55,931 nucleotides of DNA from Rubellimicrobium sp. (GCA_019454835.1 JACFNP010000019.1:1-55931), one strand, 5' to 3'; shown: positions 32,623 to 43,808, numbered from the stretch's first letter. Translations and numbers: made by a program. The notes: generated from the letters alone by a model not told the origin.

Positions 32623-35364
32623 ATGTCAAGGAAAATGCTCATCGACGCCACCCACCCGGAGGAGACCCGCGTGGTGGTGGCGGACGGAAACCGTGTCGAG
32701 GATTTCGACTTTGAATCCGCCGCCCGCAGACAGCTTGCGGGCAACATCTATCTGGCCAAGATAACGCGGGTCGAACCCTCGCTTCAGGCTGCTTTCGTCG
32801 ATTACGGCGGCAACCGCCACGGCTTCCTCGCCTTCTCGGAAATCCACCCGAGCTATTACCAGATCCCCGTCGCCGACCGCGACGCGCTCCTGGCCGAAGA
32901 GGCCGCCGCCGGTCACGACGACCACGACGAGCCGGGCGACAACGGCAACGGCAAGGCCGATGCCCGGTCGCGCGGCCGGGGCGGGCGTTCGCGTTCGCGC
33001 AGCCGTGCCGCCACCGCCAGCAACGATGCCGTCGCCGTGGCCGAACCGTCGGCAGCGCCCGACGACGACGCCCCGGTCATCGCCGGGATGGAGACCATCG
33101 ACCTCGGCGATGACGGCCACGACGACGACGACACGGTCGAGGGGCTGTCGCCGATGCTCACCGTCGCCGACACGCCGGTCGACACGCCGCTTGCCGGCGA
33201 GGACGGCGGTTCCGATGACGACGGCGACGATACCGGCGCGGCCGACCCCGGACGCGACCCCTCGGACGAGGCCCCCGCACCGGGCCAGGGGTCGGTCGAC
33301 GAGGTCGAGAAGGACGACACGATCGAGGTGGTGGCCGAAGAGGACGACGACGCCTCGGACCATCGCCCCCGCGCCCGCCCGCGCGCGCGGCACTACAAGA
33401 TCCAGGAAGTCGTCAAGGTGCGCCAGATCATGCTGGTGCAGGTCGTCAAGGAAGAACGCGGCAACAAGGGCGCGGCGCTGACCACCTATCTGTCGCTGGC
33501 CGGACGCTACTGCGTGCTCATGCCCAACACCGCGCGCGGCGGCGGCATCAGCCGCAAGATCACCAATGCCGTGGATCGCAAGAAACTCAAGGAGATCGCG
33601 GGCGAACTTGAAGTTCCGCAGGGCGCGGGTCTCATCATCCGCACGGCGGGCAGCCAGCGCACCAAGGCCGAGATCAAGCGCGACTACGAATATCTGCAAC
33701 GCCTGTGGGAACAGATCCGCGAACTGACGCTGCAGAGCATCGCGCCCGCGAAAATCTACGAGGAAGGCGACCTCATCAAGCGCTCGATCCGCGATCTCTA
33801 CTCGCGCGAGATCGACGAGGTGATCGTCGAGGGGGCCGAAGGCTACCGCGTGGCCAAGGACTTCATGAAGATGATCATGCCGTCCCACGCGAAGAACGTG
33901 CAGCCCTACACCGACCCGATGCCGCTGTTCTCGCGCTATCAGGTCGAGGGTTATCTGGCGTCGATGTTCAACCCGGTGGTGCAACTGCCCTCGGGCGGCT
34001 ACATCGTCATCGGCGTGACCGAGGCGCTGGTCGCCATCGACGTGAACTCGGGCCGCGCCACGCGCGAGGGGTCGATCGAGCAGACCGCGCTCAAGACCAA
34101 TCTCGAGGCCGCCGACGAAATCTCGCGGCAGTTGCGGCTGCGCGACCTTGCGGGCCTGATCGTCATCGACTTCATCGACATGGACGAGCGCAAGCATAAC
34201 GCCGCCGTGGAAAAGCGCTTCAAGGACAAGCTGAAAACCGACCGCGCCCGCATCCAGGTCGGGCGGATTTCCGGCTTCGGCCTCTTGGAAATGTCGCGCC
34301 AGCGCCTGCGCCCCGGCATGATCGAGGCGACGACGCAGCCCTGTCCGCATTGCCACGGCACCGGGCTGTTGCGTTCGGACGGCAATGTCGCGCTCGCCAT
34401 CCTGCGCCAGTTGGAAGAGGAAGGCGTGCGCGGCCGCAACCGCGAGGTGCTGGTGAAGGCGCCGTTCGGGATCGCCAACTTCCTCATCAACGACAAGCGC
34501 GAACATGTCGCCGCCATCGAGCAGCGCTACGGCATGGCGGTGCGCATCGAGGCCGACCCCGCGCTGGTCTCGCCCGATTTCACGGTCGAGAAGTTCAAGA
34601 CCGCGACCCGCGCGCTGCCCGACAAGGGGCCGGTCGTCACCGGCAACGCCAGCCTGATGGGTGAGATCGACGACGAAACACCCGAGGACGACGCCGGGAT
34701 CGACGAGATCGACGACAGCGCTGCGGAACCGGCGGACAACGGCGAACAGCCGAAAAAGCGCCGCCGCCGCCGCCGCCCGTCGCGCCGCCGCAACGGCGAG
34801 ACGAACGGCAACGGCGCCGATACGACCGCCGACGAGGACGACGGCGATGCCGTCGCGGACGAGGCCGGGGTGACCGAAGCCGCCGAGGCACCCGTCGCCG
34901 CCGAACCGGACGCCGAGGCCGGGGACGCCGCGCCCGCACCGCGCAAGCGCCGCCTGCGCAAGCGCCCCGCCGAGGCGGAATCCGCCGAGGCACCTGCGGA
35001 ACCGGCCCCCGTGGCCGAGGCTGCGGCAGACGCGCCCGCCGAGGCCGCAGCGCCTGCCCGCCGCCCGCGCCGCAGCCGCGCCAAGCCCGCGCCCGAAGTG
35101 GTCGAGGCCGCCGCCCCCGCGCCGGACGAACCCGCGCCCGAACCCGAGGCACCGGCACCGCAACCCGTAGACGTGGTGGCCGAGAGCGCGCCCGAACCCG
35201 TCGCGGCGCCTGCCGCAGCGCCCGAACCCGCGCCGGTCGAACCCGCGCCCGAACCCGAGGCAGCGGCAGCCGAGGTTGAATCCGAAGCCGCCCCGGTGCC
35301 CGCCGAGACCGCGCCCGAGGAACCGCCCAAGCCGCGCCGTCGCGGCTGGTGGTCGCGGGGCTAG
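32623..35364 (+). CDS. rne: RNase E
   Basis: A 913-residue endoribonuclease at the core of the RNA degradosome. The N-terminal S1 domain is split: its first strands (35-80) are followed by an acidic, Arg/Ser- and Asp-rich insert (about 96-255) before YKIQEVVKVRQIMLVQVVKEERGNKGAALTTY resumes. The catalytic DNase I-like part has AIDVNSGRATREGSIEQTA and LIVIDFIDMDERKHN; the zinc-link is TQPCPHCHGTG. The C-terminal 200 residues are Ala/Pro/Glu-rich, disordered, and end PKPRRRGWWSRG, whose GWW matches the motif by which Caulobacter RNase E binds PNPase. ATG 32623 begins the conserved MSRKMLIDATHPEETRV. Confidence 0.96.
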   Translation: MSRKMLIDATHPEETRVVVADGNRVEDFDFESAARRQLAGNIYLAKITRVEPSLQAAFVDYGGNRHGFLAFSEIHPSYYQIPVADRDALLAEEAAAGHDDHDEPGDNGNGKADARSRGRGGRSRSRSRAATASNDAVAVAEPSAAPDDDAPVIAGMETIDLGDDGHDDDDTVEGLSPMLTVADTPVDTPLAGEDGGSDDDGDDTGAADPGRDPSDEAPAPGQGSVDEVEKDDTIEVVAEEDDDASDHRPRARPRARHYKIQEVVKVRQIMLVQVVKEERGNKGAALTTYLSLAGRYCVLMPNTARGGGISRKITNAVDRKKLKEIAGELEVPQGAGLIIRTAGSQRTKAEIKRDYEYLQRLWEQIRELTLQSIAPAKIYEEGDLIKRSIRDLYSREIDEVIVEGAEGYRVAKDFMKMIMPSHAKNVQPYTDPMPLFSRYQVEGYLASMFNPVVQLPSGGYIVIGVTEALVAIDVNSGRATREGSIEQTALKTNLEAADEISRQLRLRDLAGLIVIDFIDMDERKHNAAVEKRFKDKLKTDRARIQVGRISGFGLLEMSRQRLRPGMIEATTQPCPHCHGTGLLRSDGNVALAILRQLEEEGVRGRNREVLVKAPFGIANFLINDKREHVAAIEQRYGMAVRIEADPALVSPDFTVEKFKTATRALPDKGPVVTGNASLMGEIDDETPEDDAGIDEIDDSAAEPADNGEQPKKRRRRRRPSRRRNGETNGNGADTTADEDDGDAVADEAGVTEAAEAPVAAEPDAEAGDAAPAPRKRRLRKRPAEAESAEAPAEPAPVAEAAADAPAEAAAPARRPRRSRAKPAPEVVEAAAPAPDEPAPEPEAPAPQPVDVVAESAPEPVAAPAAAPEPAPVEPAPEPEAAAAEVESEAAPVPAETAPEEPPKPRRRGWWSRG

Positions 35365-35383
35365 AGCATTTCGCAGTCAAATG
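35363..35383 (+). repeat. R2 3'-UTR repeat, copy 3, left fragment
   Basis: AGAGCATTTCGCAGTCAAATG overlaps the rne TAG stop codon and breaks off after the TCAAATG half-stem. The partner CATTTGA lies at 35573-35579, beyond a 179-bp insertion. Confidence 0.85.
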
Positions 35384-35562
35384 CGGGGCAATCGGGCGCC
35401 CCGCATGTTCCGTCATTGCGAGGAGGCGAAGCCGACGAAGCAACCCCGATGTTGCGCGAGATGGATCGGGGTTGCTTCGGCTTGCGCCTCGCAATGACGG
35501 GATTTTCAGGCGGCGATGCCGCGCCAACCCGCGCAGGGCCGTTCGCCCGATTGCCTTGGAGC
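35384..35562. mobile_element. 179-bp R1-containing insertion (candidate non-autonomous mobile unit)
   Basis: It splits R2 copy 3 and is flanked by CAAATG at 35378-35383 and 35563-35568. Its ends carry a perfect 12-bp inverted repeat, GGCAATCGGGCG (35387-35398) and CGCCCGATTGCC (35544-35555). R1 copy 16 lies inside. No transposase is encoded, so any movement would need an enzyme from elsewhere. Confidence 0.65.
35412..35499 (-). repeat. R1 cloverleaf palindrome, copy 16 (reverse)
   Basis: B1 then A1 with all stems intact; the loop is changed on one side (GAGATGGATCGGGG rather than GAGCGGTCGGGG). Confidence 0.93.
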
Positions 35563-35650
35563 CAAATGGCAACATTTGACGCCCGCGACAATGCGCGAAA
35601 ACAAGGAGTCAGAGCGGGTCCGCCGAATCCATGTAAACGCGACCCGCTCT
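35563..35650 (+). repeat. R2 3'-UTR repeat, copy 3, right fragment
   Basis: It resumes with CAAATGGCAACATTTGACG, continues GCGACAATGCGCG, and ends with the second hairpin, a perfect 10-bp stem AGAGCGGGTC/GACCCGCTCT. It lies downstream of rne and converges on the aminotransferase gene. Confidence 0.88.
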
Positions 35651-35686
35651 GAACGCGCGGCGCCGTTCAGGCCCCGCCCGACATCT

Positions 35687-36868
35687 TCAGATCGTGAACC
35701 CCGACAGGCGCTCTATCAGTTCGGCAATGCCGTCGCGGTCGGCGTTGGCATAGGCGATCCGCAGCGCCCGCGCGCCGCGCGGGTCGCCTTCGGGGGTGAA
35801 CATCGTCCCCGGCAGCACCAGCACCCCGGCCTTGGCCACCAGCCGTTGCGCCATCTGCGGCGCGGGCAGGTCGAAGGGATATTCGACCCAGGCGAAATAG
35901 GCGCCCGCGCCGACCAGCCGCCAGCCCTGCGGGGCGAGCGTGGCGAATCCCTCGCGGATCGCGCGGCCCCGTGCCAGCATCTCGTCGCGTTCACCGGCAA
36001 GCCACTGGTCGAGGTGCCGCATCCCCCACAGCGCGGCCCGCTGGCCGAGCTGCGGTGCGCAGATCGCCACGGTGTCGAGAAACTTCTCGGCCTCGGCCAG
36101 CCGCGCGGGCGCGGCCACCATCGCGCCGACCCGATGCCCGGTCAGCCGGTAGGCCTTGGAGAAGGAATAGAGATGCACCAGCACCTCGTCGCGGTCCGGG
36201 TCGGCGAACAGGTCGTGCGGGGCGCCGGTGCCGGAGTGAAAGTCGCGGTAGGTTTCATCGAGGATCAGCGCGATGCCCGCCGCGCGGGCCAGGTCGCGGA
36301 AGGCGGCGATCACCTCGGGCGGATATTCGACGCCGCAGGGATTGTTGGGCGTGACCAGCACGATGGCGCGGCTGCGCGGCCCGATCAGCGCGCGGGCCGC
36401 CTCGGGGTCGGGGATCAGCCCGGCGCCGCAGGGCAGGGGGCGGGTGACGACGCCCGCCATGTCGTTCCACATGCGGTGATTGAAATACCACGGCACCGGC
36501 AGGATCACCTCGTCGCCCTCGCCGCACAGGGTGGCGATGGCGGCTGCATAGGCCTGGTTCGCTCCGGCGGTGATCGCCACCTGTTCGGGCGCCACCGCGC
36601 CGCCGTAGATCGCCGCCGTCCGCGCCGCCAGTTCCGCGCGCAGTTCGGGCATTCCCAGCACCGGGCCGTAAAGATGGGCGCCGGGATCGGACAGCACCGC
36701 CTCGGCCATCGCCCTGCGCATGGCTTCGGGCGGGGCGGCGGCGGGGGCGGCCTGCGAGAGGTTCAGAAGCGGGCGTCCGGGCGCAAAGGTCAGGCCCTCA
36801 AGCCAGCGCCGCGCCTCCATGACCGGCGGCGCGAAGGTCGCGCCGGTGCGGGTCCGTGGCTCAGTCAT
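35687..36868 (-). CDS. PLP-dependent class I/II aminotransferase
   Basis: A 393-residue fold-type I aminotransferase, probably acting on an aspartate-, aromatic- or alanine-like substrate. The PLP lysine is Lys238 in [16 protein letters not shown], with [31 protein letters not shown] and ILDETYRDF as cofactor-binding motifs. ATG 36868 overlaps the end of gpt by 8 bp, so the two are translationally coupled in the operon fabI-rhtB-gpt-aminotransferase. Family motifs do not fix the substrate. Confidence 0.88.
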   Translation of the reverse strand: MTEPRTRTGATFAPPVMEARRWLEGLTFAPGRPLLNLSQAAPAAAPPEAMRRAMAEAVLSDPGAHLYGPVLGMPELRAELAARTAAIYGGAVAPEQVAITAGANQAYAAAIATLCGEGDEVILPVPWYFNHRMWNDMAGVVTRPLPCGAGLIPDPEAARALIGPRSRAIVLVTPNNPCGVEYPPEVIAAFRDLARAAGIALILDETYRDFHSGTGAPHDLFADPDRDEVLVHLYSFSKAYRLTGHRVGAMVAAPARLAEAEKFLDTVAICAPQLGQRAALWGMRHLDQWLAGERDEMLARGRAIREGFATLAPQGWRLVGAGAYFAWVEYPFDLPAPQMAQRLVAKAGVLVLPGTMFTPEGDPRGARALRIAYANADRDGIAELIERLSGFTI

Positions 36869-37370
36869 GGCCCCGGAACGGCTGCACGTATTGCAGCGCC
36901 ATGTCCCAGGGGAAGAAGATCCACGTGTCCTGACTGACCTCGGTGATGTAGCTGTCGACCACCGGCTTGCCCTGCGGCTTGGCGTAGACCGTCGCCAGAT
37001 GCGCCTTGGGAAAGCGGCGGCGCACCAGTTCGGCGGTCTTGCCGGTATCGACCAGGTCATCGACGATCAGGATGCCCGCGCCGTCGCCCATCAGCTCGGC
37101 CTGCGGCTCCTTGATGACCTGCGCGGTATTCTGTTCGGTATAGTCGTGGTAGGACTTCACGCTGATCGTGTCGATGACGCGGATGTCCAGCTCGCGCGCG
37201 ACGATGGCCGCCGGGACCAGCCCGCCGCGCGTCACCGCGACCACCGCCTTCCAGCCGCCGCCTTCCAGCGGCCCCTCGCCGTCCAGCCGCCACGCCAGCG
37301 CGCGGCTGTCGCGGTGAATCTGGTCCCAGGAGACGTGAAAACCCTTCTCGTGTGGCAGGCGGTCGTTCAT
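36861..37370 (-). CDS. gpt: Xanthine-guanine phosphoribosyltransferase
   Basis: A 169-residue purine-salvage enzyme that converts xanthine or guanine with PRPP to XMP or GMP. The PRPP motif [19 protein letters not shown], the early [21 protein letters not shown] loop and the C-terminal TWIFFPWDM are typical of Gpt rather than Hpt. ATG 37370 overlaps the rhtB stop as ATGA. Together with hpt at 21193 the organism covers all 6-oxopurines. Confidence 0.93.
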   Translation of the reverse strand: MNDRLPHEKGFHVSWDQIHRDSRALAWRLDGEGPLEGGGWKAVVAVTRGGLVPAAIVARELDIRVIDTISVKSYHDYTEQNTAQVIKEPQAELMGDGAGILIVDDLVDTGKTAELVRRRFPKAHLATVYAKPQGKPVVDSYITEVSQDTWIFFPWDMALQYVQPFRGHD

Positions 37371-38002
37371 TGTATCCCCCGGACGGTTTCGGTGATGACT
37401 TCGACAAGCAGCATGATCCCGAGCGCCGCGATGATCGCGGCGGCGCCCCGGTCGATCCAGCCTCGGGCCGCGATATAGCGCGCCCGCATGATCGCCGTCG
37501 ACATGATTGCGGTGACGATCACATACCATGTCAGTTCGGTGCCCAGCGCGGCGGCATAGATCGTGCCGCGCCCCAGATGGGTCAGCGGCCCCGGAAACAC
37601 CGCGACGAACAGCGCGGAATAGAACAGCGCGGGCTTGGGGTTCGAGAGGTTCAGCATCACGCCGCCGAAGAAGCCGCGCCCGAAGCGGCCGCCTGCGGCC
37701 TCGGGCAGCGGGCCGGATGCGCCCAGCCACATCGCCCGCGCGATCCACAGCAGATACAGCCCGCCCGCCAGCTTCAGCGCCAGATAGAGCGCGGGGACGA
37801 TCTGGAACACGATGGCCAGCCCGAGAATCGCGAACAGCGCCCAGAGCGAGGCCCCCGCCGCCAGCCCGATGCCGTAGGGCATCGCCGCCGCGCGCCCGCG
37901 CGCGAAGGCGGTCTGGGTGGCTGCTATCATGCCCGGCCCCGGCGAGAGAATGGCAAGCGACAGCGTCGAGACCAGCAGCAGGAGTTGCGCTGCGGTCGGC
38001 AT
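37367..38002 (-). CDS. LysE/RhtB-family amino-acid exporter
   Basis: A 211-residue membrane protein of the LysE/RhtB superfamily, exporting amino acids or derivatives. The N-terminal [22 protein letters not shown] signature and the [17 protein letters not shown] segment are characteristic, with about six hydrophobic helices. It starts 3 bp after fabI ends and overlaps gpt by 4 bp, placing it in the middle of a tight operon. The exported compound is unknown; homoserine, threonine or leucine are typical of the family. Confidence 0.88.
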   Translation of the reverse strand: MPTAAQLLLLVSTLSLAILSPGPGMIAATQTAFARGRAAAMPYGIGLAAGASLWALFAILGLAIVFQIVPALYLALKLAGGLYLLWIARAMWLGASGPLPEAAGGRFGRGFFGGVMLNLSNPKPALFYSALFVAVFPGPLTHLGRGTIYAAALGTELTWYVIVTAIMSTAIMRARYIAARGWIDRGAAAIIAALGIMLLVEVITETVRGIQ

Positions 38003-38005
38003 GGC

Positions 38006-38830
38006 CTAGCCGTCCTTGCGCCCGGTCACCACGTCGATGTCGGGCGCATCGACCGCCTTCATGCCGACCGCGTGATAGCCCGCATCGACATGCAGCACCT
38101 CGCCGGTGACGCCCGATCCCAGGTCCGACAGCAGATAGAGCGCCGAGCGCCCCACGTCGTCGATGGTCACGTTGCGCCGCAAGGGCGAGTTCAGCTCGTT
38201 CCACTTCAGGATATAGCGGAAATCGCCGATGCCCGATGCCGCCAGCGTCTTGATCGGCCCGGCGGAAATCGCGTTGGCGCGGATGCCGTCGCGGCCCAGA
38301 TCCTCGGCGATGTAGCGCACCGATGCCTCGAGCGCGGCTTTGGCCACGCCCATGACGTTGTAATGCGGCATGACCTTTTCGGCGCCGTAATAGGTCAGCG
38401 TCAGGCACGATCCGCCGGGGTTCATCATCGCGGCGGCGCGCTGTGCCACGGCGGTGAAGGAATAGACGGAAATATCCATCGTCATCAGGAAGTTGTCGCG
38501 GCTCGTGTCCACGTAGCGGCCGCGCAATTCGTTCTTGTCGGAAAATCCGATGGCATGGACGATGAAATCGAGGCTGCCCCAGCGCGCCTTCAGCCCGGCG
38601 AACAGCGCATCGACCGATGCCATGTCGCTGACATCGCAGGGCAGCAGGATGTCGGCACCCAGTTCGGCGGCCAGCGGCTCGACCCGTTTCTTCAGCGCCT
38701 CGCCCTGATAGGAGAACGCCAGTTCGGCACCCGCGCCCGCCAGCGCGCGCGCCACGCCCCAGGCGATGGAGCGGTCGTTGGCCAGCCCCATGATGAGGCC
38801 GCGCTTGCCGGCCATGAGATCGGTCTGCAT
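38006..38830 (-). CDS. fabI: Enoyl-[acyl-carrier-protein] reductase (FabI)
   Basis: A 274-residue NADH-dependent reductase performing the last step of fatty-acid elongation and a target of triclosan-type inhibitors. It shows the FabI form of the short-chain dehydrogenase fold: [20 protein letters not shown] for NAD binding, [15 protein letters not shown], catalytic Tyr157-x6-Lys164 (YNVMGVAK), and [15 protein letters not shown] 38830 gives [12 protein letters not shown]. It is the first gene of the minus-strand operon; the 169-bp gap to pdxH should hold both divergent promoters, but none is obvious. Confidence 0.95.
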   Translation of the reverse strand: MQTDLMAGKRGLIMGLANDRSIAWGVARALAGAGAELAFSYQGEALKKRVEPLAAELGADILLPCDVSDMASVDALFAGLKARWGSLDFIVHAIGFSDKNELRGRYVDTSRDNFLMTMDISVYSFTAVAQRAAAMMNPGGSCLTLTYYGAEKVMPHYNVMGVAKAALEASVRYIAEDLGRDGIRANAISAGPIKTLAASGIGDFRYILKWNELNSPLRRNVTIDDVGRSALYLLSDLGSGVTGEVLHVDAGYHAVGMKAVDAPDIDVVTGRKDG

Positions 38831-38999
38831 GTTCGAGCCTCCGGGTCGTCGCGCGACGTGGCGTCGCATCCGTCCTCTATGGCATCACAAATCGGGCATC
38901 AAGGCCATGCAATCCGTGCAGCCCTGCCAGTCAGGCCCGCCCGCGCCCTTGCCCCTGCCGGGCAGGGGGGTATTGTCCGGCGCACAAAGCGGTAGGGTG

Positions 39000-39608
39000 A
39001 TGATCAGACGCGACGGTATCTTTGCAGGCGACGACCCGTTTCTCCTTGCCCGCGCATGGCTGGCCGAGGCGGAGCAGGCTGAACCCGAGGACCCGAACGC
39101 GATCGCGCTGGCGACGGTGGACGCGGACGGATTGCCCGATGTGCGCATGGTGCTGCTGAAGCACATCGAGGATGACGCCTTTGTCTTCTACACGAATTAC
39201 GACAGCACCAAGGGCCGCGAGATCGCGGCAACCGGCAAGGCCGCCTTCGTGATGCACTGGAAAAGCCTGCGCCGCCAGATTCGCGTGCGCGGCACCGTCA
39301 CGCGCGAGGACGGCGCGGCAGCCGATGCCTATTACCGCTCGCGCGCGCTGCAAAGCCGCCTCGGCGCCTGGGCCTCGCACCAGTCGCAGCCGCTCGCCTC
39401 GCATGACGAACTGGCGGCGCGGGTCGCGCAGGCCCGCGCGCAATGGGGCGACGACCCGCCGCGCCCGCCGTTCTGGGGCGGATTTCGCATCCATCCGCTC
39501 GAGATCGAGTTCTGGCATGACGGCGCCTTCCGTCTGCATGACCGCTTCCGGTGGCGCCGCGAAACCGTCAACCGGGGCGCGTGGCGGATCGAATGTCTCA
39601 ACCCGTGA
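39000..39608 (+). CDS. pdxH: Pyridoxamine 5'-phosphate oxidase
   Basis: A 202-residue FMN enzyme that makes pyridoxal 5'-phosphate from the pyridoxamine or pyridoxine phosphate. Motifs include [35 protein letters not shown] (substrate and FMN contacts), [27 protein letters not shown] and the C-terminal [22 protein letters not shown] and W..RLNP-like ending WRIECLNP. Start ATG 39000 has only a weak ribosome binding site; an ATG further upstream would add low-complexity sequence. Confidence 0.95.
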   Translation: MIRRDGIFAGDDPFLLARAWLAEAEQAEPEDPNAIALATVDADGLPDVRMVLLKHIEDDAFVFYTNYDSTKGREIAATGKAAFVMHWKSLRRQIRVRGTVTREDGAAADAYYRSRALQSRLGAWASHQSQPLASHDELAARVAQARAQWGDDPPRPPFWGGFRIHPLEIEFWHDGAFRLHDRFRWRRETVNRGAWRIECLNP

Positions 39609-39672
39609 TTGCTGCGCGCGGCGAAGTTGACGCTTGCGGCAACCCTTGAAGTGTGTTGCAACTCTGTTTCAT

Positions 39673-39690
39673 GTTCACGCTTAGGTGAAC
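39673..39690 (+). promoter_or_regulatory. Perfect hairpin GTTCAC-N6-GTGAAC in the leader of the double-CSD gene
   Basis: A 6-bp inverted repeat with a 6-nt loop lies 26 bp before the ATG, in an unusually AT-rich 107-bp gap. It could be an operator or a 5'-UTR stem for cold or growth-phase control. No clear -35/-10 pair could be assigned. Confidence 0.4.
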
Positions 39691-39715
39691 CATACCTGAA
39701 TTCTGGATTATCGAG

Positions 39716-40258
39716 ATGTCGTCCCACGATTACACGGTGACCATTCGCGGTCATGTGAAATGGTTTGATCCTGCCAAGGGTTACGGGTTCGTCATCGCCG
39801 AATCCGGTGGTCCCGACATCCTTCTGCACGCCAATGTGCTGCGCAACTTCGGCCAGAGTTCGGTGGCCGACGGCGCGGGAATCGAGCTGCAGGTCCAGGA
39901 CACCGTCCGTGGTGTCCAGGCGGTTGCGGTGATCTCGATCACGCCGCAGCAGCCGACGGGCGTGACCCCGGCGCTTCCCGAAATCAGTGCGCTGAGCGAG
40001 GCCGAAATCGCCTCGGCCCCGCTGCGTCCGGCGCGCGTGAAGTGGTTCGACAAGGGCAAGGGATTCGGCTTTGCCAATGTCTGGACCGAGGAGGCCGACA
40101 TCTTCATCCACATCGAGGTCTTGCGCGCGTCCGGTCTTGCCGATCTGGCGCCCGGCGAGGCGATCGCCTTGCGGACCATCGCGGGCCGACGCGGCCTGAT
40201 GGCGCTTGAAATCCGCCCGTGGGAGGCCGGAATGGCGCTTGCGGGCGCCGTGGAATGA
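39716..40258 (+). CDS. Protein with two cold-shock domains
   Basis: A 180-residue nucleic-acid-binding protein with two CspA-like domains, a form typical of alphaproteobacteria. CSD1 (about 11-76) has GHVKWFDPAKGYGFVIAE (RNP1) and DILLHANVL (RNP2); CSD2 (about 103-170) has ARVKWFDKGKGFGFA and DIFIHIEVLR. A Pro-rich linker joins them. It probably acts as an RNA chaperone or antiterminator in stress or stationary phase. Its stop overlaps the start of the DUF192 gene (ATGA), so both are translated together. Confidence 0.92.
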   Translation: MSSHDYTVTIRGHVKWFDPAKGYGFVIAESGGPDILLHANVLRNFGQSSVADGAGIELQVQDTVRGVQAVAVISITPQQPTGVTPALPEISALSEAEIASAPLRPARVKWFDKGKGFGFANVWTEEADIFIHIEVLRASGLADLAPGEAIALRTIAGRRGLMALEIRPWEAGMALAGAVE

Positions 40259-40728
40259 TCCTGCGCGGGGCGCTTGCGGGCCTGCTGGCCCTTGCCTGCG
40301 CGACGGGGGCCTCGGCGGCGGCCACGGCGGCAGCGGCAGCGACCTGCCGCGAGGACGCGGTCACGATCAGCGGCGACTGGGGCCGCGCGGTGTTCGGCGT
40401 CACCGTGGCCGACGACGCTGCGGAACGCGCGCAGGGGCTGATGTTCGTCGACTCCATGCCCGCGATGACCGGGATGCTTTTCGTCTACGACCACCCGCAG
40501 CGGGTGGCGTTCTGGATGCGCAACACGCTGATTCCGCTCGACATGCTGTTCGCGGGCGAGGATGGCGTGATCTCGCGCGTCCACGAAGGCGCGGTCCCGC
40601 ATGACGAAACCCCGATCCCCGGCGGCGACGACGTGCAGTTCGTGCTCGAAATCAACGGCGGCATGGCCGCAAGGCTGGGCATCACCCCCGGCGACGTGAT
40701 GGTGCATCCCGCCATCGGCAACTGCTGA
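40255..40728 (+). CDS. DUF192 secreted protein
   Basis: A 157-residue protein with an N-terminal signal peptide (MILRGALAGLLALACATGASA, cleavage likely after ASA) and a DUF192 domain: VADDAAERAQGLMFVDSM, GMLFVYDHPQRVAFWMRNTLIPLDMLF and VLEINGGMAARLGITPGDV. It should be periplasmic. The family's biochemical role is not established. It is coupled to the double-CSD gene by a 4-bp overlap, a pairing I recall from other Rhodobacterales. Its end is followed by four R1 repeats. Confidence 0.88.
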   Translation: MILRGALAGLLALACATGASAAATAAAAATCREDAVTISGDWGRAVFGVTVADDAAERAQGLMFVDSMPAMTGMLFVYDHPQRVAFWMRNTLIPLDMLFAGEDGVISRVHEGAVPHDETPIPGGDDVQFVLEINGGMAARLGITPGDVMVHPAIGNC

Positions 40729-40741
40729 GCCGCATCGCGCG

Positions 40742-40822
40742 GCATCGTGAGGCGAAGCGACCTCGACCGCTTGTGCAACAACATCGGGGTTGCTTCGTCG
40801 CCTTCGGCTCCTCGCAATGACG
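40742..40822 (+). repeat. R1 cloverleaf palindrome, copy 17 (forward, decayed left end)
   Basis: The left tip has decayed to GCATCGTGAGG and the A arm to GCGAAGCGACCTCGA; loop and right arm (B2) are intact. First of four copies in the 488-bp gap before maeB; the last 87 bp of the gap is the maeB leader, where I see nothing else. Confidence 0.85.
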
Positions 40823-40832
40823 GGGGGGATTC

Positions 40833-40919
40833 GTCATTGCGAGGCGAAGCCGAAGCAACCTCGACCGCTTACACACGACATCGGGGTTGCTTCGTCGCCT
40901 CCGGCTCCTCGCAATGACG
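40833..40919 (+). repeat. R1 cloverleaf palindrome, copy 18 (forward)
   Basis: A1 and B2 arms, class I loop, intact outer stem; 10 nt after copy 17. Confidence 0.92.
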
Positions 40920-40944
40920 GTCGGGTGGCACCCCCACAGCTTTC

Positions 40945-41031
40945 GTCATTGCGAACGAAGTGAAGCAATCCATGCCGGGCGCGGGGGTGCGGCGTGGATT
41001 GCCGCGTCGCCTGCGGCTCCTCGCAATGACG
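40945..41031 (+). repeat. R1 cloverleaf palindrome, copy 19 (forward, class II loop)
   Basis: A2 arm, class II loop (GCAATCCATGCCGGGCGC..GTGGATTGC), B2 arm. Confidence 0.92.
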
Positions 41032-41041
41032 GGGGAGATTC

Positions 41042-41129
41042 GTCATTGCGAGGCGCAAGCCGAAGCAACCCCGACCGCTCACATACACCATCGGGGTTGC
41101 CGCGTCGCCTCCGGCTCCTCGCAATGACG
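41042..41129 (+). repeat. R1 cloverleaf palindrome, copy 20 (forward)
   Basis: A1 arm with GCAA loop, class I loop, B2 arm with CCGCGTC; 10 nt after copy 19. Confidence 0.92.
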
Positions 41130-41216
41130 GGGCGACACCACCACAGCCAGCATTTGCACCGGCCCGGCGCGCGTGCTTTCATCGCGCAGGGCAGGGCAGC
41201 ATTTCGGGGGGGCGCA

Positions 41217-43499
<2,283 letters not shown>

Positions 43500-43529
43500 G
43501 GGAAGGGGCGGGATTGTGAGGGAATGGTC

Positions 43530-43617
43530 GTCATTGCGAGGCGCAAGCCGAAGCAACCCCGACCGCTCACACTCAGCATCGGGGTTGCTTCGTCGGCTGC
43601 GCCTCCTCGCAATGACG
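43530..43617 (+). repeat. R1 cloverleaf palindrome, copy 21 (forward)
   Basis: A1 (GCAA loop) and B1 arms, class I loop; between maeB and pheT. Confidence 0.92.
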
Positions 43618-43630
43618 AATACCTTCACCC

Positions 43631-43714
43631 GTCGTTGCGAACGAAGTAACTCCATCCACGCCGGGCACCCGGTGTCATGGATTGCCACGGCGGCTGTGCG
43701 GCCTCGCAACGACG
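43631..43714 (+). repeat. R1 cloverleaf palindrome, copy 22 (forward, class II, covarying tips)
   Basis: Both tips carry matching changes (GTCGTTGCGA and TCGCAACGAC), keeping the outer stem paired. The inner parts are more diverged than in other copies. The remaining sequence of the 309-bp gap (43715-43808) shows only a GC-rich leader for pheT. Confidence 0.88.
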
Positions 43715-43808
43715 GCCCATAGCCCGACTTCCCTTTCCCCCCCCGCTGCGCTAGGCGCGCTTATCCCCGCCGGGTGCGCCCCGGCGCCGCATGATGCTGG
43801 ACGATTCG

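Noticed and set aside
32626..35163. 845-codon minus-strand frame opposite rne
   Set aside because: Shadow of RNase E; its composition reflects the Ala/Pro/Glu-rich tail of the real gene.
43516..43722. Small frames across R1 copies encoding peptides such as HCEEAQPTKQPRC or [11 protein letters not shown]
   Set aside because: The same peptides recur wherever R1 occurs; they are translations of the palindrome, and similar entries in databases are probably spurious.
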